DNA from: Branchiostoma floridae
Taxonomy: Eukaryota > Chordata > Leptocardii > Amphioxiformes > Branchiostomatidae
NCBI RefSeq assembly: GCF_000003815.2
Contig: NC_049996.1
Location: forward strand, 4,843,834-4,907,833
DNA length: 64,000 bases
Direction: 5' to 3'
Under the pieces are notes generated by a model. That model was not told the origin of the DNA, ran no database searches, and was given only the letters and a program-made list of their open reading frames with translations. Made by a program: the position numbers and the translations under genes. Shown here in pieces: positions 31,761 through 43,387 of the stretch (within the stretch, counting starts at the first letter, position 1; each line of letters opens with the position of its first letter).

Positions 31761-34390
31761 GCACAATTGTAGAGTACCGTATTTTGTTAGATACAGTGAA
31801 CAATATGATTTACCAGGCTTACAGAAATTCCCTTCCAGTTTGCCAATAATTCTTCAGCAGTTCCGCTTGACGGTGGTTATATACAGAAATGTAAGCACAG
31901 CAGTTTAACTAAGTATGTAAAAAAAAACATCCCGGCTGCAACTCCTGGCATGTATTTTGTTTCGCTCGCTACGATACGAATAATGTAAGAATCATGAAAG
32001 AATTATTTTCCTTAGTTTGCAATTGCAACCGGAAATCTTCGTTAGGTGAGGTTTATAATACATTTCATGGGGAAATATATCCTTTACCTATTCTGGAGAA
32101 AATGGAGGTTCATTTGATCCATGGGAATTTTCTCCAATTTTCCCGCTTAGATATTTCATATTGGAAAGTTACTTAGATTTATGGCGCAGAAAATTTTACA
32201 TCACGTTGTGAATACTTTTATTTGATGTTTTGGCTCAAGACTACTTACACACACTAGTCATTTTCTCAGAGTTTATGAATACATACAGTTTCTGTATTCT
32301 TTAGATAAGACAGAGCAAATGGATGAATTTAGTTTTAAGGAGCAACCATATTTAACAAGTAATTGAAAAAGACCTGTTAGTTAATCTAAGCGGGAAGGTA
32401 TGATAAAACGTCTTCAGCTGGATACCCCTTGCTTGGGGGGTGTTTTAGGCTTTGTTGGTGTGTGGGTTGGTTTCCTGAACAGGAAAAATAACTATTAATT
32501 GATGAAAATAAGAGAACGTACACAAAGAGAACGTACAGTGTTTTAAACGGTGTAAATCTTTTATCATTCACTAACTGCGATCACCTAATACCCCCCTCAC
32601 ATTAGGCGCGATTCGATCGGACGACTAGTCTGCGAGCTCTAAATTACGAGGAGGTATGACCCTGACGGGAAGGGGGAACTCTGCCATTTCTTCGTCGGCA
32701 TCAGGGTCATGCCTTCTCGTTAAACCATCTGTCTAGGACAGGGATAAAAATGGCCAAGATTCATTTTACCCGACCTCTTGTTTCAGTCCAGCCCAAATTA
32801 AAAGTGTTTCAAACTAGACTTTGGCTTGCGGTGGGGTACATCAACAGCATATTTGCCTGCATCTGTTCACTGGGGCTCAAAGAGTTGCCATGCTATTACA
32901 CGTTATTCAAAGTGAAAAATTCTCACTTTCCCCTCCCATATATAAACATCTTTAACTTAATTGTTCAAATCCATCTGATCCTGTTTTGTAACTTCCATCA
33001 GACTTCCGCTTCCTCTCTAGGGTGCGGCTACTTTTGTCATCATCACCACTAGGGTCGGGTAGGGTTGGTTACCGGTACAGAAAATTCGGGTACAAGTTAA
33101 GTATGGTCCAGGTCAAGAATATCAGGTCCAGATATGGACCTGATCGTCTATGAAAACTTGTGAGTGGATGATACTCTGAGTATGGAAGATGCTACAGTAT
33201 CTGACGTCAATTGGCTTTTAATAAAACTTTATCTTCATGTAAACAACACTAACTGCATCGGTTTTAGACAATGTTTGGCCGTCGAAGCTTGGGAAAATGA
33301 TTGTCAACTCTCCTTATTGTTTTTCTTTTCTTTGAACAGTAAGTCCCAAAACATTTAAGGAATCGGTCCACCATTTGGTCTACTGATTTTTTTAAGGTCC
33401 GCTTTTTCTGGACCGGTCCAACAAGATAAAAACTGTTTTGTCACATTAAGCCCAAAAACATGCTTTGTAATTCACAAGTCTTTTTTCTTTTATGTGCAGG
33501 TCTAAATAACTGTACGTTCTCAGTTTTGTACATCTTCGCGCGTTTATGTGTCTCTATACACTGGTATTTCTACTAACAAGAAGCAAACGTTTATGTTGAA
33601 TTAAGATCTACCTTAACGTAGGTCGTTGTCCTTTTACATTGCTGTGAAAGAAGTTATTTCACAAAACTTGCAGTTTGGCCTTCACCCATTTGAGGATATT
33701 CACCTCCTACCTTTATTGTGCGAGTTATTTATTACAACATATCCTAGCTAAGTTTATCTGGAACAGTAAAGCCAGAAAAGAGATTTGGGCTTCAGGCATG
33801 CTGTTACATCTACAGAAATAAATGATGAATACAACACCTGAATTCGCACTAGCATTTCCCATTCAAATGTTGTGCTGTTATGCAAATAACGACGTATGTG
33901 GAAGCTGTCTATTTAGGCTGCAGGATAGCCTACATAGATCCTACAAAAATTGTGTTTGGAGACCATAGGCAACCTTCTTAAAGCGTGTCTAAAAACGGAG
34001 CCTTCCTTCCGTAGTGCTATATGTAAGGTTGCCTAACAGTGACACTGATACCAAGCATCACCTTTAATAAGACAAATAACCACACTACATCCCAGAATAT
34101 GACTATAGAGATGATACAGTCGAAGCAATTCGCATGACGCACGCACTGCGCATGCCCCCTCAAATACAATATGTTAAGTGGCATCGAGACAGACACGTAC
34201 GTCTACAGGTTCAGCAAATAGTAATGTTGCCATGTAGGCATAAATAGAAGTCCAATATGACTGCTGAGTAATCTCAAATCAACGGTACCTGTTTCACTAG
34301 TACTCAGTCAAGTACTGTACGGGGAAACTATGTTAAAGAAATTTGGTCTACTCAGTCATAACTATGTTAAAACACGATTCAAAAGATGGC
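31761..34390. other. No gene; partial third copy of the duplicated block and a short hairpin
   Basis: About 34110-34330 is a partial copy of the 31.4-kb and 34.4-kb blocks (GATGATaCAG, GTTGCCATGTaGG, ACGGTACCTGTTTCACT). A 20-bp imperfect hairpin lies at 32646-32665/32701-32720. Around 33060-33160 GGTACCGGTAC-like motifs faintly recall the hAT-like element at 1610. No coding sequence is supported. Confidence 0.4.
32646..32720. repeat. Short hairpin (20-bp arms, 35-bp loop)
   Basis: ACGAGGAGGTATGACCCTGA at 32646-32665 pairs with 32701-32720 with two mismatches. It may be a miniature palindromic element end or a structured RNA; nothing decides. Confidence 0.5.
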
Positions 34391-34720
34391 GATGATGCAG
34401 TTGAAAAATTCCCATGACGATCCCGTGTTTTTTTAATGCGCACGTCCCTCTTCAAATAATTACTCACATATACTTATTCAAAGTCCACAGGCTTAGCCAA
34501 TAGAATGTCACCATGTGGGTAAACATAGCCGCTGAGTAACCCCGCCATCTTGTTTTTCATTTCTGCAAATGTACAGTACCTGTTTCACTCGTTTGTTAAT
34601 TTCCTGCGTACGTCCTACCTAGGGTGTAGCAGACGCTACAAAGGCTGTATTTCGAAACTAGCGACAATCTACAAAAGAGGTGTCTGAAGAAAGTGCTTGT
34701 CGTGAAGGTAAGTTTCAGCA
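34391..34720 (+). repeat. Duplicated block 3 (first-exon-like, strong donor)
   Basis: A diverged copy of 31436-31760. It contains CGCCATCTTG (a YY1-like site) near 34547 and ends in the consensus donor GTGAAG|GTAAGT (gt at 34708). The position of the donor relative to the shared landmarks is the same in both copies. Confidence 0.45.
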
Positions 34721-37700
34721 CAATTTTAGAGTTGTACCTTTGGTGTAACATTATCACTGACATTGTTTGCCTGGTTTTTAGAAGTTCCCTTCTAGTACGG
34801 TTACCGTAGCAGTTTGTCAGCGGTTCCATTTGATAGTGGCCATATAGAGACATAATTACATATGAAATATTAAGTCGTTGAGTGGTTTTTAATTTCATTT
34901 ATTTTGCTTTCCGTTCAATACGCACCGTATATGATTCATCGTAATACATTTTTTTAAAATTCTTGTATCCGCGACAAAAAAATATGTATAATGAGTCCCT
35001 TACTATATCTTACTTGGGCCAGATTACAGATCCCTACGGCTCTTTCAACTCAGTCTATATTTCACAGTATTGCAGAGAGATTCGAAATTGTATTGCACGG
35101 GCTTTCTTAAAATGATTTAAGTGCACTTTGTGTACGACAGTGTTAAACAGTCAAAAAATATTGTTAACGTTACATTTTTTCGTTCGAGGACCCTAATGTT
35201 TCTGTCGCATTACTTTTTTTTGTTTGGGGGCTGGTACGACGATCCATTCATGGAGTCAAATCGCCTTTTAGCTGCCCAGTAATTCTATGTTATTTGCGAT
35301 CGAGCTGGTACGTATACATAGGGTGGGAATGAATACACGGTGATGTATTTCATACTTAACCTCATAGTCGAATGTATTCATTTTTTGTGGGCTTCTGCCT
35401 TCAAATCAATTTTTACAAATCCCCCAAGTTAAAACAAAGTCCCCTTGTGTCGTAGCAGATTGGTACCATCATATTGTATTCGTTTGGTTATCTTCTTCGA
35501 ACACAAACACGATCAAATTTTCGACCTCCAATAAATCATGATTGATCCTTAGGAAGACGACAGTGGTCGGTGAAGATTTGATCCGTGTAAATCTTCGTGT
35601 TGGGAAAAAAAGCATCATGCTATTATCATCAACACAGATGGGGGTTCAAACTAAGCGTTATTCTTTCTTGAGTCCATTGCCATTGAGCTGTGATAGATGT
35701 TATGTAATAATATTTTCCATGTGGGTAGACATTTGTCAAAGGAAGGAAAAGTGTATGAATTTCTTTCATTTGTAATTTCCATCTATTTTCATCTACTTAC
35801 TATTATAGAACACGACAGACCTTGGTGTTTTGTAGCTTTGGTTTCTTTGGAGTATGCTAGATGTGATGTTTGCAGCTAGGGATGGCGATTGGTGGACACT
35901 TTAGTCCAAAAATGTAATCGAATCGGTCTAGCCTAAAGAATGTAGTTTTTGCGTTATCGGCGCGCTGTTGTATGTTGCACGTGAGACATTTGAAACAATT
36001 CACAAGAATAGGAATGTCAGTGCCATTGCCCTATAACATTGCCGTTTCCGCCGACGTATAGTGTATATAGGACATCGGTTGTGTATTTTGTTGAAGGACA
36101 TTTCAATATAATCTACATCTTTGTGCATGTAGGTGCATGCCAAAATTTCCATAGCGCACGGCGTTGATCCTCATGATCTAATGTCAAGGTCCAATCATAC
36201 AAAGTTCACATGTTTCATCAGCTCATTCTCACATGATTCACCAGACGAACAAAGTTTACATCCCTCTGATTATTCAAGGCTTTTCTTTTTTTATCAGTCG
36301 TCTAGTTCTATTTTGGTGTCAAAAATTGAAAGACTGAAAGAAAAAAAAACTGCTTGCTTTCAAATTCATGTGGACCCTTTACAAATGGACGGAGCTTGTT
36401 CGACGTCCGTCCAACACAATTTGTCAATGAGATCATTGTACTATGTCTTGAACATGGACGAAGTTAGCAGACTAATCTTGTAAAAAACGTTTGAGTTCTG
36501 AGTTGTGGGAAATATGTAGAGCTTGGGATTATTTATTTGAGTGGGCGGGCACACTGAAAACAATAATATCAACAGAAATGTTGCCATACAATAATACAAA
36601 AACTACTACAAGAGCCACAAAGTAAACAAAGCAGTCTGATTCACTATGTTACAATAATTTTGCCAAAGTGAAAATCGGGCGAACATCGGAAAAATGCCGG
36701 AAAAGTCCGTCCGAGTTGCAGGCTGCTAGTCTTCAGACATGAAGAATATATGATCTCACATCCAAACCAATAGCAAAAAAGGAAGTACTGTCTTGGTGTC
36801 AAATTGTCTTTTATTTTAAGAGGTACACTGCATTCTTAGAAAAGTTCATACAGTAGTCTTTATCATCTTATATTACGGACCAATCTTTCTACTAAAGTTG
36901 AAAGCCCAAAACAAAGGCACGCGTTCAACACAGGTGTCAAATTGATTCGTTGACAATTAAAATTCTACCGGAGCCCTCCCAAGGTCACCAGCACGACGCT
37001 CGCCCAAACACGCCCAATTTGTCAAAAGTCGGACGGAATATCGTCTAGTTATTGTAGGAAACCCGAACGAGTCTGGCGCGGGGCCGAAGAGTTTGTGCAA
37101 AGTCCCACCGAAAAAAGAGAGTCTAAAACCGTCGGATTGTCGCTCGGGTATCGGCCAAGTCTTGGCCATTGTACGGAAAGCTCTGGTCGAGCTACATGTA
37201 AACATTGACAAACTCTCCGAGCTATACAATCGCCTAGTCACGTTTAGCTTTGAAAATCAATACTATTTGCCAAAGGTTACGCCAGACGCTGTGCAAAGTA
37301 AACATAGCCATCTAATTACGCACTTTGTTTTCTATGAAACTATGGAAATCACATACGTGATTGGGGGGTGGGGCGTCTATTTTGGGGTTGCAGGGCTGCT
37401 GTTGCTGTGGACTTCAAGGCACGTTGCTTTGTAGTTTGGAAAAGTTTTATTGGTTTTTAATGAATTGTTGTCTTGACCAATCTCTAAAAGTCAGCGAAGA
37501 TAAAAGTCAAAACTCAAAAAGTCAGCGAAGATAAAAGTCAAAACTCAAAAAGAATCAATCCACTGCAAATTGGTAAATGTAATAGGAAAAGATACTCGAC
37601 TGCCTAGAGGGAGAACAAGTATATCTAAATATCGCATGCACAGCACACAATTTAATGTACAATATGGCATTGTGAAGACTAAATTGATTCGTACACAATG

Positions 37701-37985
37701 CTTGAAAATATGCAAAGAAACCTCCTGCCTGCCTAATTGTATTAATCTCGACATGATAGATAAATGCATGGCGCCACCTGGCGTCGGTTCTCTGTGTTGC
37801 ATTAACCGAGAACAGATGACGAAACATAGTAGTCATATGATGTTTACTATGGCTGTACAAATAGCGAGGTGGAATGTAAATATTGACACGCTTAGTCGTG
37901 TGCTTAAAGCTGTCGATGGAGCAATGACCGATGACCCTAGCACGTAGTGCACGCGCAAAGTGGAGGTCAAAGTACTACCAACTAC
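34721..37985. other. No confident gene; unrecognised ORFs at 36.1-37.9 kb
   Basis: Three + strand frames stand out by length: 36133-36483 (116 codons, preceded by a plausible acceptor TTTGTGCATGTAG), 37093-37434 (113 codons, with a hydrophobic C-terminal stretch around VIGGWGVYFGVAGLLLLW) and 37570-37947 (125 codons, Cys-rich middle). None has a domain I recognise, and codon usage gives no clear support. Sequence around 36960-37240 is more GC-rich. A 30-bp direct duplication (AAGTCAGCGAAGATAAAAGT) lies at about 37490-37548. Confidence 0.35.
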
Positions 37986-38005
37986 TAGAAAGACTTATCA
38001 CATAT

Positions 38006-38203
38006 ACTCACTCATTCACTCACTCACTCTCACTTACTCTTACTCATTCACTCATTCACTCATTCACTCATTCACTCATTCACTCACTCTCACTCACTCA
38101 TTCACTCATTCACTCACTCACTCACTCACTCACTCACTCACCCACTCACTCACTCACTCACTCACTCACTCAATCACTCACTCAATCACTCACTCAGTCA
38201 CTC
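38006..38203. repeat. (CACT)n tetranucleotide microsatellite, ~200 bp
   Basis: A nearly uninterrupted CACT/CATT run. Two overlapping frames stay open across it and read as HSLT repeats; these are products of the repeat, not genes. Confidence 0.95.
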
Positions 38204-39500
38204 TTTATATTGAATTAGGTAACCTAAAATGTTTAATTGATCTTGGCCACATGCTTATAGGGATTTTTTATGGAAATTTAGGGAAATTAGTATACAACAT
38301 TTCAGAATTATTCTCTTTAGAGCACGGGGATTGGTTTTGTTAAGACAAAAATAAATTTTAGCTGTTGTACCCTGGCACTCAACCTGAACTGGTAGAGGCC
38401 AGAGGGGTGAATGATCTCAAGGTCATGAAGACTGTAAGTTCTCTTGCAGGTGCAGGCCTGGGTATGTCTATAACTTAATCAAATAGGCAGCCAAAGACCT
38501 AGATTGAATCAATGTCATGAGGAGGATTTAGCAGCCAACCAACAGGCCTGGTGTTATCTGGAAAAGTCCATTCATGACTGGGGCCATTTAAAAAAAATCA
38601 ATTTTGGACTTGGTTGCTTATACAAAAGGCTATGTTTTCAGTTAGAGTATTCCAGGATTGGTCTATTTTGAAATTTCTTTTACGAAAAGGGATTTTTTAA
38701 ATTCATTTTTTATTCATTTTTGGATTGGTGACTATGTCAAAGCCTTTCAGTGGGAGTATTTTTGGACTGGTCTATCTTGCAATTTTACATAGGGTGTGCT
38801 GGAAGAGTCCATTCATGCACGGGGTGGGGGTGGTTTAATCCTGATAAGGACCCTGTCAAAGTCTTTCAGTGGTAGTTTTTTAAAATTAATTTTTGGCTTA
38901 GATGTGAATAATAAAATCAATCTTTGAGCAGAAGTGTTCCATTTTCACACTTGGGTGATGTTGGTACAGTCTATTGTTGCATGGAAAGGAAGATGGCTGA
39001 AATATGTTGTATTTGCTCTCAAGCAAATGTTGGTCTTTCTAGTATTGTACCTAATATTCAGTTTCTTCCTTGGAGAAAAATACATATATTATCATTGTTA
39101 CTACGAGGCGTAGGTTTACCTCTGGCGAATTATTTTAGTTGGGTAATGAAACAACTCTTTGCAGCTGTATGATTTTCCATAGTTACGTGTATATGTAGTT
39201 TGGCATGTAGTCTGCTCTTTAGTTCTTTTTTAATCAGGTTTGTAGGGCCTGATGTTACCGCCATGAATATGAAGAGCGGCCCATAGCGATAACTGTAGCA
39301 GCATCTCTTGTCCCTAAGTCAGAAACATCAACCTTAGGCAAGCTTGACTTCACTGACTCAATAGGCGAAGCAGGGGTAACGAGGCTGCTCGAGAAATTCC
39401 CTACCCCATTTTGGCCGGGATGGTTTGATCCGCTCACATCGCACCATCTGTAAAATGTTGTCTCCGATTTGGGGATCAAATGTACATGATATAATTCTTA
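38204..39500. other. No gene; ~240-bp imperfect direct repeats
   Basis: GAAaAGTCCATTCATG.ac.GGGG occurs near 38561 and again near 38801, with GACTGGTCTATyTTG and AAAGyCTTTCAGTGG motifs nearby, giving a ~240-bp diverged period. The rest is unrecognised AT-rich DNA. Confidence 0.4.
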
Positions 39501-39559
39501 AGGTTAAGAAGCACAAAGATAAGTTGAATGTTTAATATAATTCTAGAACCCTAGCTAAT

Positions 39560-40398
39560 CGAAATATTGTATTAGAACAGCCTACAACGTCCTATGAGAT
39601 ACATGACTTGGAATATGTTCTTCTTAACTATTGCAAAATGCTACTCTGTGTCCCTAGAGGCTCTGTAAACGCCGCCATCAGAGGTGAATTAGGAATGTTT
39701 CCATTATATATTGATATGCAAACACAACTTATTAAATACTGGCTTAGACTATGTACCCTACCCAATGATAGAATTGTAAAGAAGGCATATGACACAGCAG
39801 TTGAACAAGAACTAGACTGGACTGTCCATGTTCAAGATATTTTGTGTAGGCATGGTTTCCAAAGTGTTTGGCTTAGTCCTGTTGTGTTGATGCCAAACAC
39901 TTTGGTAACATATTCAAAGAACGTTTAAAAGACACATTTCTCTCTGGCTGGCGTCAAGAAATAAACAGTTGTAATAAACTAAAAACCTATTCCCAAATCA
40001 AAAGTCAGTTCATACTTGAAAATCACCTTTTGTCAGTTCGTAATATTTAAGCTTTTGCTGTTAACAAAACCAAATTAAGAACCAGTTCACACTGCTTGGA
40101 AATAGAAAGAGGTCGGTACCGTAATATACCAACCAATCAGAGGCAATGCCCTTCGTGTAAGGATGGTGTTGAAGATGAGTATCATTTTCTAATGACATGC
40201 CCTACATATAGCGTAGATAGACAAAAATTAATGGATATGATCACAAGTAAATCCAGCACACCTTTACCAAAGACAAACACATGTACTTTCAATCTACTTA
40301 TGTCATGTCCAGACTACTTATCTTCGTATTTGGGCCAATACATTTGTAATGCTCTAAAAAGTGAGAATCTATTGTACAATAACGGACCAACTTGTTAA
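39560..40398 (+). pseudogene. LINE reverse-transcriptase ORF, C-terminal remnant (frameshifted)
   Basis: Two frames split by at least one frameshift and a stop carry the C-terminal region of a non-LTR retrotransposon ORF. First comes RGSVNAAIRGELGMFPLYID followed by IKYWLRL (39608-39928). Then comes RGRYRNIPTNQRQCPSCKDG followed by EDEYHFLMTCPTY (40096-40398), a CxxC..H....C zinc-knuckle-like motif typical of this position. The RT and endonuclease domains are absent, consistent with 5' truncation. The matching 3' untranslated end appears at about 41390-41513, about 0.95 kb further on. Confidence 0.75.
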
Positions 40399-41385
40399 AC
40401 TTGCATATTACACTATGTCAATACGCCATTGATGTTCACATTTCACGGCGGTCGGTTGCTAGGGTATTCTTTCCCGTTGCTATGCGAGTTCGACAGAGTA
40501 TCGGGTTACAAGAGGCCTACTTTTTGCTAACCGTAAAATATTTCAAAATAAACAAGATGTTATGACAAGGAAAATGTATTCAAAATAAGATTAAATTCGC
40601 AATTTTAGATAGTTTTAATCTTCCCGTTTGAATTGAGATGGTTGTTTTGTTTCGATTTTGTTTCCAAAGACGATTATTTTCTGTTTCAAGGAAGGCCTTC
40701 AATTCGACCATACTCTTGATAAGATGGGCCGCAAGTGCCATGGCAAATTCTCGATTTTTATATTTTTCGTCATCTGAGAGGCAAATAAAACTTTCTGTTT
40801 TTGGGATTTTTTAATTTTTAATTTTAAGTAAAGTTACAGTCAAAAATATGCGTAAAAATGGCATTTTTCGCACTTAATTACCAATAATTCAAAATCTAAG
40901 GCATTTTTAAAAAATCCCAAAAACAGAATTCTCGGGAAAACCGTTGGGGTCATTTTGAGCCGTCAATGAGTTATGTTGGACTCTTCTTGGTGGAGATCTT
41001 AAACGATGTTTACACGCATGTCATGCCGCACGGAGAGCGGGAGGGTGTAATTGATACCGGTGTAAACAACACTTATGATATTCAAGGTCACCAACAAAAA
41101 CGCCAGTAGCGTCGTTACATATTACAGGTCCCAAACAAAGTGAAAGCATAGATGTACTGTCCAGAAAATTGTTTATATTGGTTTTAAAACTATATTTTTC
41201 GCCTGATTCAAGTTAGTTGGGGGGAAAATGCCAGAAAGCACGGTTTTACCTGTAATGACCGCAGATGACCTAAATAGAACACGGGTTCGGTTCGAATTAC
41301 GTCAGATGGAACATCATGGAAGAAGGTTCGAATTCGGCTAGACATGGGAGGTTTTGAGCCCGTATTTGACCACCGTGTTTCTATA
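40399..41385. other. Insert within a LINE 3' end, containing a 22-bp inverted repeat
   Basis: Compared with the related LINE end at about 60130-60400, roughly 0.95 kb of extra sequence separates the ORF end from the polyadenylation-like tail. It contains a perfect 22-bp inverted repeat (40793-40814 and 40907-40928, around CTGTTTTTGGGATTTTTTAA). Target duplications of the insert could not be fixed. Confidence 0.4.
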
Positions 41386-41513
41386 CTATATTTGTATGCA
41401 GTTTTAGAACTTAGACGAGTATCATTGTATTAATTGACCTGTTACTGTTGCCTTACAATTGTACCATGTACAAATGTTGTGCAATAAATTTCATTCATTC
41501 ATTCATTCATTCA
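41386..41513 (+). mobile_element. LINE 3' untranslated end with (ATTC)n tail
   Basis: The segment ends TTGTGCAATAAATTTC followed by about five ATTC units. A homologous end (CGTTGTGCAATAAACTTGTA) occurs at about 60375-60395 after a related LINE C-terminus. Short tandem-repeat 3' ends are known for CR1/L2-group LINEs, which fits the protein remnant just upstream. Confidence 0.6.
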
Positions 41514-41741
41514 TTTGGCGGGTTCTTTTATAACGTGCCCGGGGTATAGCTCTCCCTAGACACGGACCTCCATTTAACGTCCTATCCGAGGGACGGTACT
41601 CATTTTCACCTGAGTAAAGTGAGGAAAGTCGTGTAAAGTGCCTTTCCCAAGGGCACAAGATCGGTAACACGGCAGCCGGATTCGAACCCGCGACCTCTCG
41701 GTCTCGAAGCAAACACGGACCTACTGCGCTACACGGTCGCA
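41514..41741 (-). mobile_element. tRNA-derived SINE
   Basis: On the - strand the 5' end has an A box TGTAGCGCAGTAGG (41720-41733) and a B box GGTTCGAATCC (41678-41688) spaced as in a tRNA. A ~160-bp body follows, and the element ends at the AATG repeat shared with the adjacent LINE tail. The tRNA part does not fold as a clean functional tRNA. The SINE and the LINE meet tail to tail at the microsatellite. Confidence 0.75.
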
Positions 41742-42462
41742 CAAAAATGCTTGAAGATAACACAATATTTTCCTTCATGGTAGCTGTTTATGTTTATACA
41801 AGAAATGTAATAATTTCCAAAAACAACCCTTTGGGGGGGATTTTAGACCAGGTCATTGATATCTCCGGAGCTCCGTGTTCTTAGGCATTATTGCCAAGCA
41901 GATGTTGCGTGACTTTGTCTGATCGTTTTATGCTCATTTTGTTGTCCGCCGGCGAACAGCTGACATCGTCAATTCGAAAATCCGCTGTTTTTTTTATTTA
42001 TTCAAAAACACATAACAAGGACCAAGTGTCCCACCACCCCAAGACATACAGTAGTCTTCAGTAGTACCAATTTGCCTATTGAGTACAATGAAAACGAAAA
42101 TTAACAAAATTAGAGTTGTTTATGGCAGACTGATCTTTATAAGGAATGTGTTATGCATACGTTGCCTTGGTAAGTTATGAGAAATGTTCTTTTTCTCCTG
42201 TTCGTCATTGATTATCTGTTTGGGACTGTCAATGTCATCGGCATAGTTATGGCTGTTTTGGTGGAACTTAAAAATGAAATATAACAGATGACTTACGTAT
42301 TCTGACATTTTGTGGCTTATACGACAACAGCTGTCGTAGTGGACCAACTGTTTCCGATATTGCGGACAAGTCTAGTTTTATCTTTTATATGTTTGAGACT
42401 GCCAATGCCTTTAGCATAGTATATATCGTTGTGTCTGATTTTGCGGAATTTGCTGATGTAAT
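41742..42462. repeat. Diverged direct repeat units flanking the piggyBac-like insertion
   Basis: Unit 1 (about 42215-42345) and unit 2 (about 42385-42466 continued at 43388-43445) share GACTGyCAATG, GGCATAGTtAT, AACAGATGACT and ACGAaAACAGCTG. Unit 2 is split by the element at 42467-43383. No coding sequence is supported. Confidence 0.55.
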
Positions 42463-42466
42463 TTAA

Positions 42467-43383
42467 CCCTATCCAGACCGGGCTTTTTGGGGATACCTAG
42501 GACGGGGGGGGGGGGGCTCTTTTGACCCCCCCCCCTTCGTAATTTCAAAACGGCTTAAGTTACGATCATCAAATTTGGAGGGGATGATGTACTAGTTAAG
42601 TTTTATATATTCTGTAAGTTTGGTATCGTTATAACGTAATATGACGTAATTATGACGGCATAATGTCATATTTTAGGCTAAAATCGTCTACATATTAAAT
42701 TTCCGCTATACTTAAAGGAATTCAAGAAAACGATGACTATTTAGGTTATCGTATTGGTGTCTAAGTCTGCCAAAACTTTTGTTGCCAATGACGAAGAAAT
42801 TGACGCCAATATGACGTCAGAAAATGACGTCATTTGTCCGCCATCTTGGATCGACAAGCTTGAATTTTCTAAAATACGATTTTTTCCACATATAACCCCA
42901 AAACCCAATGGAAGTGGACTAAAAAGGTTCAAATGATTGTGTTTTCTAAGAAAATAAAAGATTCTGACGGAATTTGAGTAAAAATAACATGTATTTATCG
43001 TTAAAACTGGCATTGTCCGCCATCTTGGATTTTGACCCATGACGTCATCAAATTAGCATAAATTATGAATAATTAATCAGAAATGTAATTTAAAATTACA
43101 CAGGATCTTAATGATATAGATAAACAAGTTTGGTTTAGCAATAAAGCTATGAAATCCCATAATTCAAACTGAAATTAGTAAATTTTGTAAAATATGCCTG
43201 TCAGAAACCCGTTGCCATGGCAACCCGAAAAATCATACACTAAATTTTTTTTCGCAGAATTGTTGCTAACAATATTTTAGGAAAAGTCACTAAGTTTCGT
43301 AGTCCTAGCACACGTCGTTCGGCAGTTATCCGACGTCAAAGTTGGCGCAGGCACTTTTAGCCCCCCCCCCGGTCTGGATAGGG
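42467..43383. mobile_element. piggyBac-like MITE carrying CRE and YY1-type motifs
   Basis: The element is flanked by TTAA on both sides (42463-42466, 43384-43387) and has perfect 16-bp terminal inverted repeats, CCCTATCCAGACCGGG. TTAA targets and CCY-type ends are the piggyBac signature. Inside are three TGACGTCA palindromes (about 42813, 42825 and 43040) and two CCGCCATCTTGGAT sites (about 42838, 43018). Long G and C homopolymers lie near the ends. No transposase ORF is present. The undisrupted homologous site is at about 42281. Confidence 0.8.
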
Positions 43384-43387
43384 TTAA

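Noticed and set aside
33060-33430. Complete copy of the hAT-like element of 1610-2049
   Set aside because: Only GGTACCGGTAC-like motifs are shared. Terminal repeats and target duplications were not found.
36133-37947. Three ORFs of 113-125 codons as one spliced gene
   Set aside because: One plausible acceptor precedes the first, but no donors join them in phase and no domain is recognisable. Kept only as unrecognised ORFs.
37931-38343. Two long overlapping ORFs reading as HSLT repeats
   Set aside because: They are produced by the (CACT)n microsatellite, which stays open in several frames. No independent coding signal.
41640-41741. Functional tRNA gene
   Set aside because: A and B boxes are present, but the region does not form a clean cloverleaf and continues into a SINE body ending in a repeat tail.
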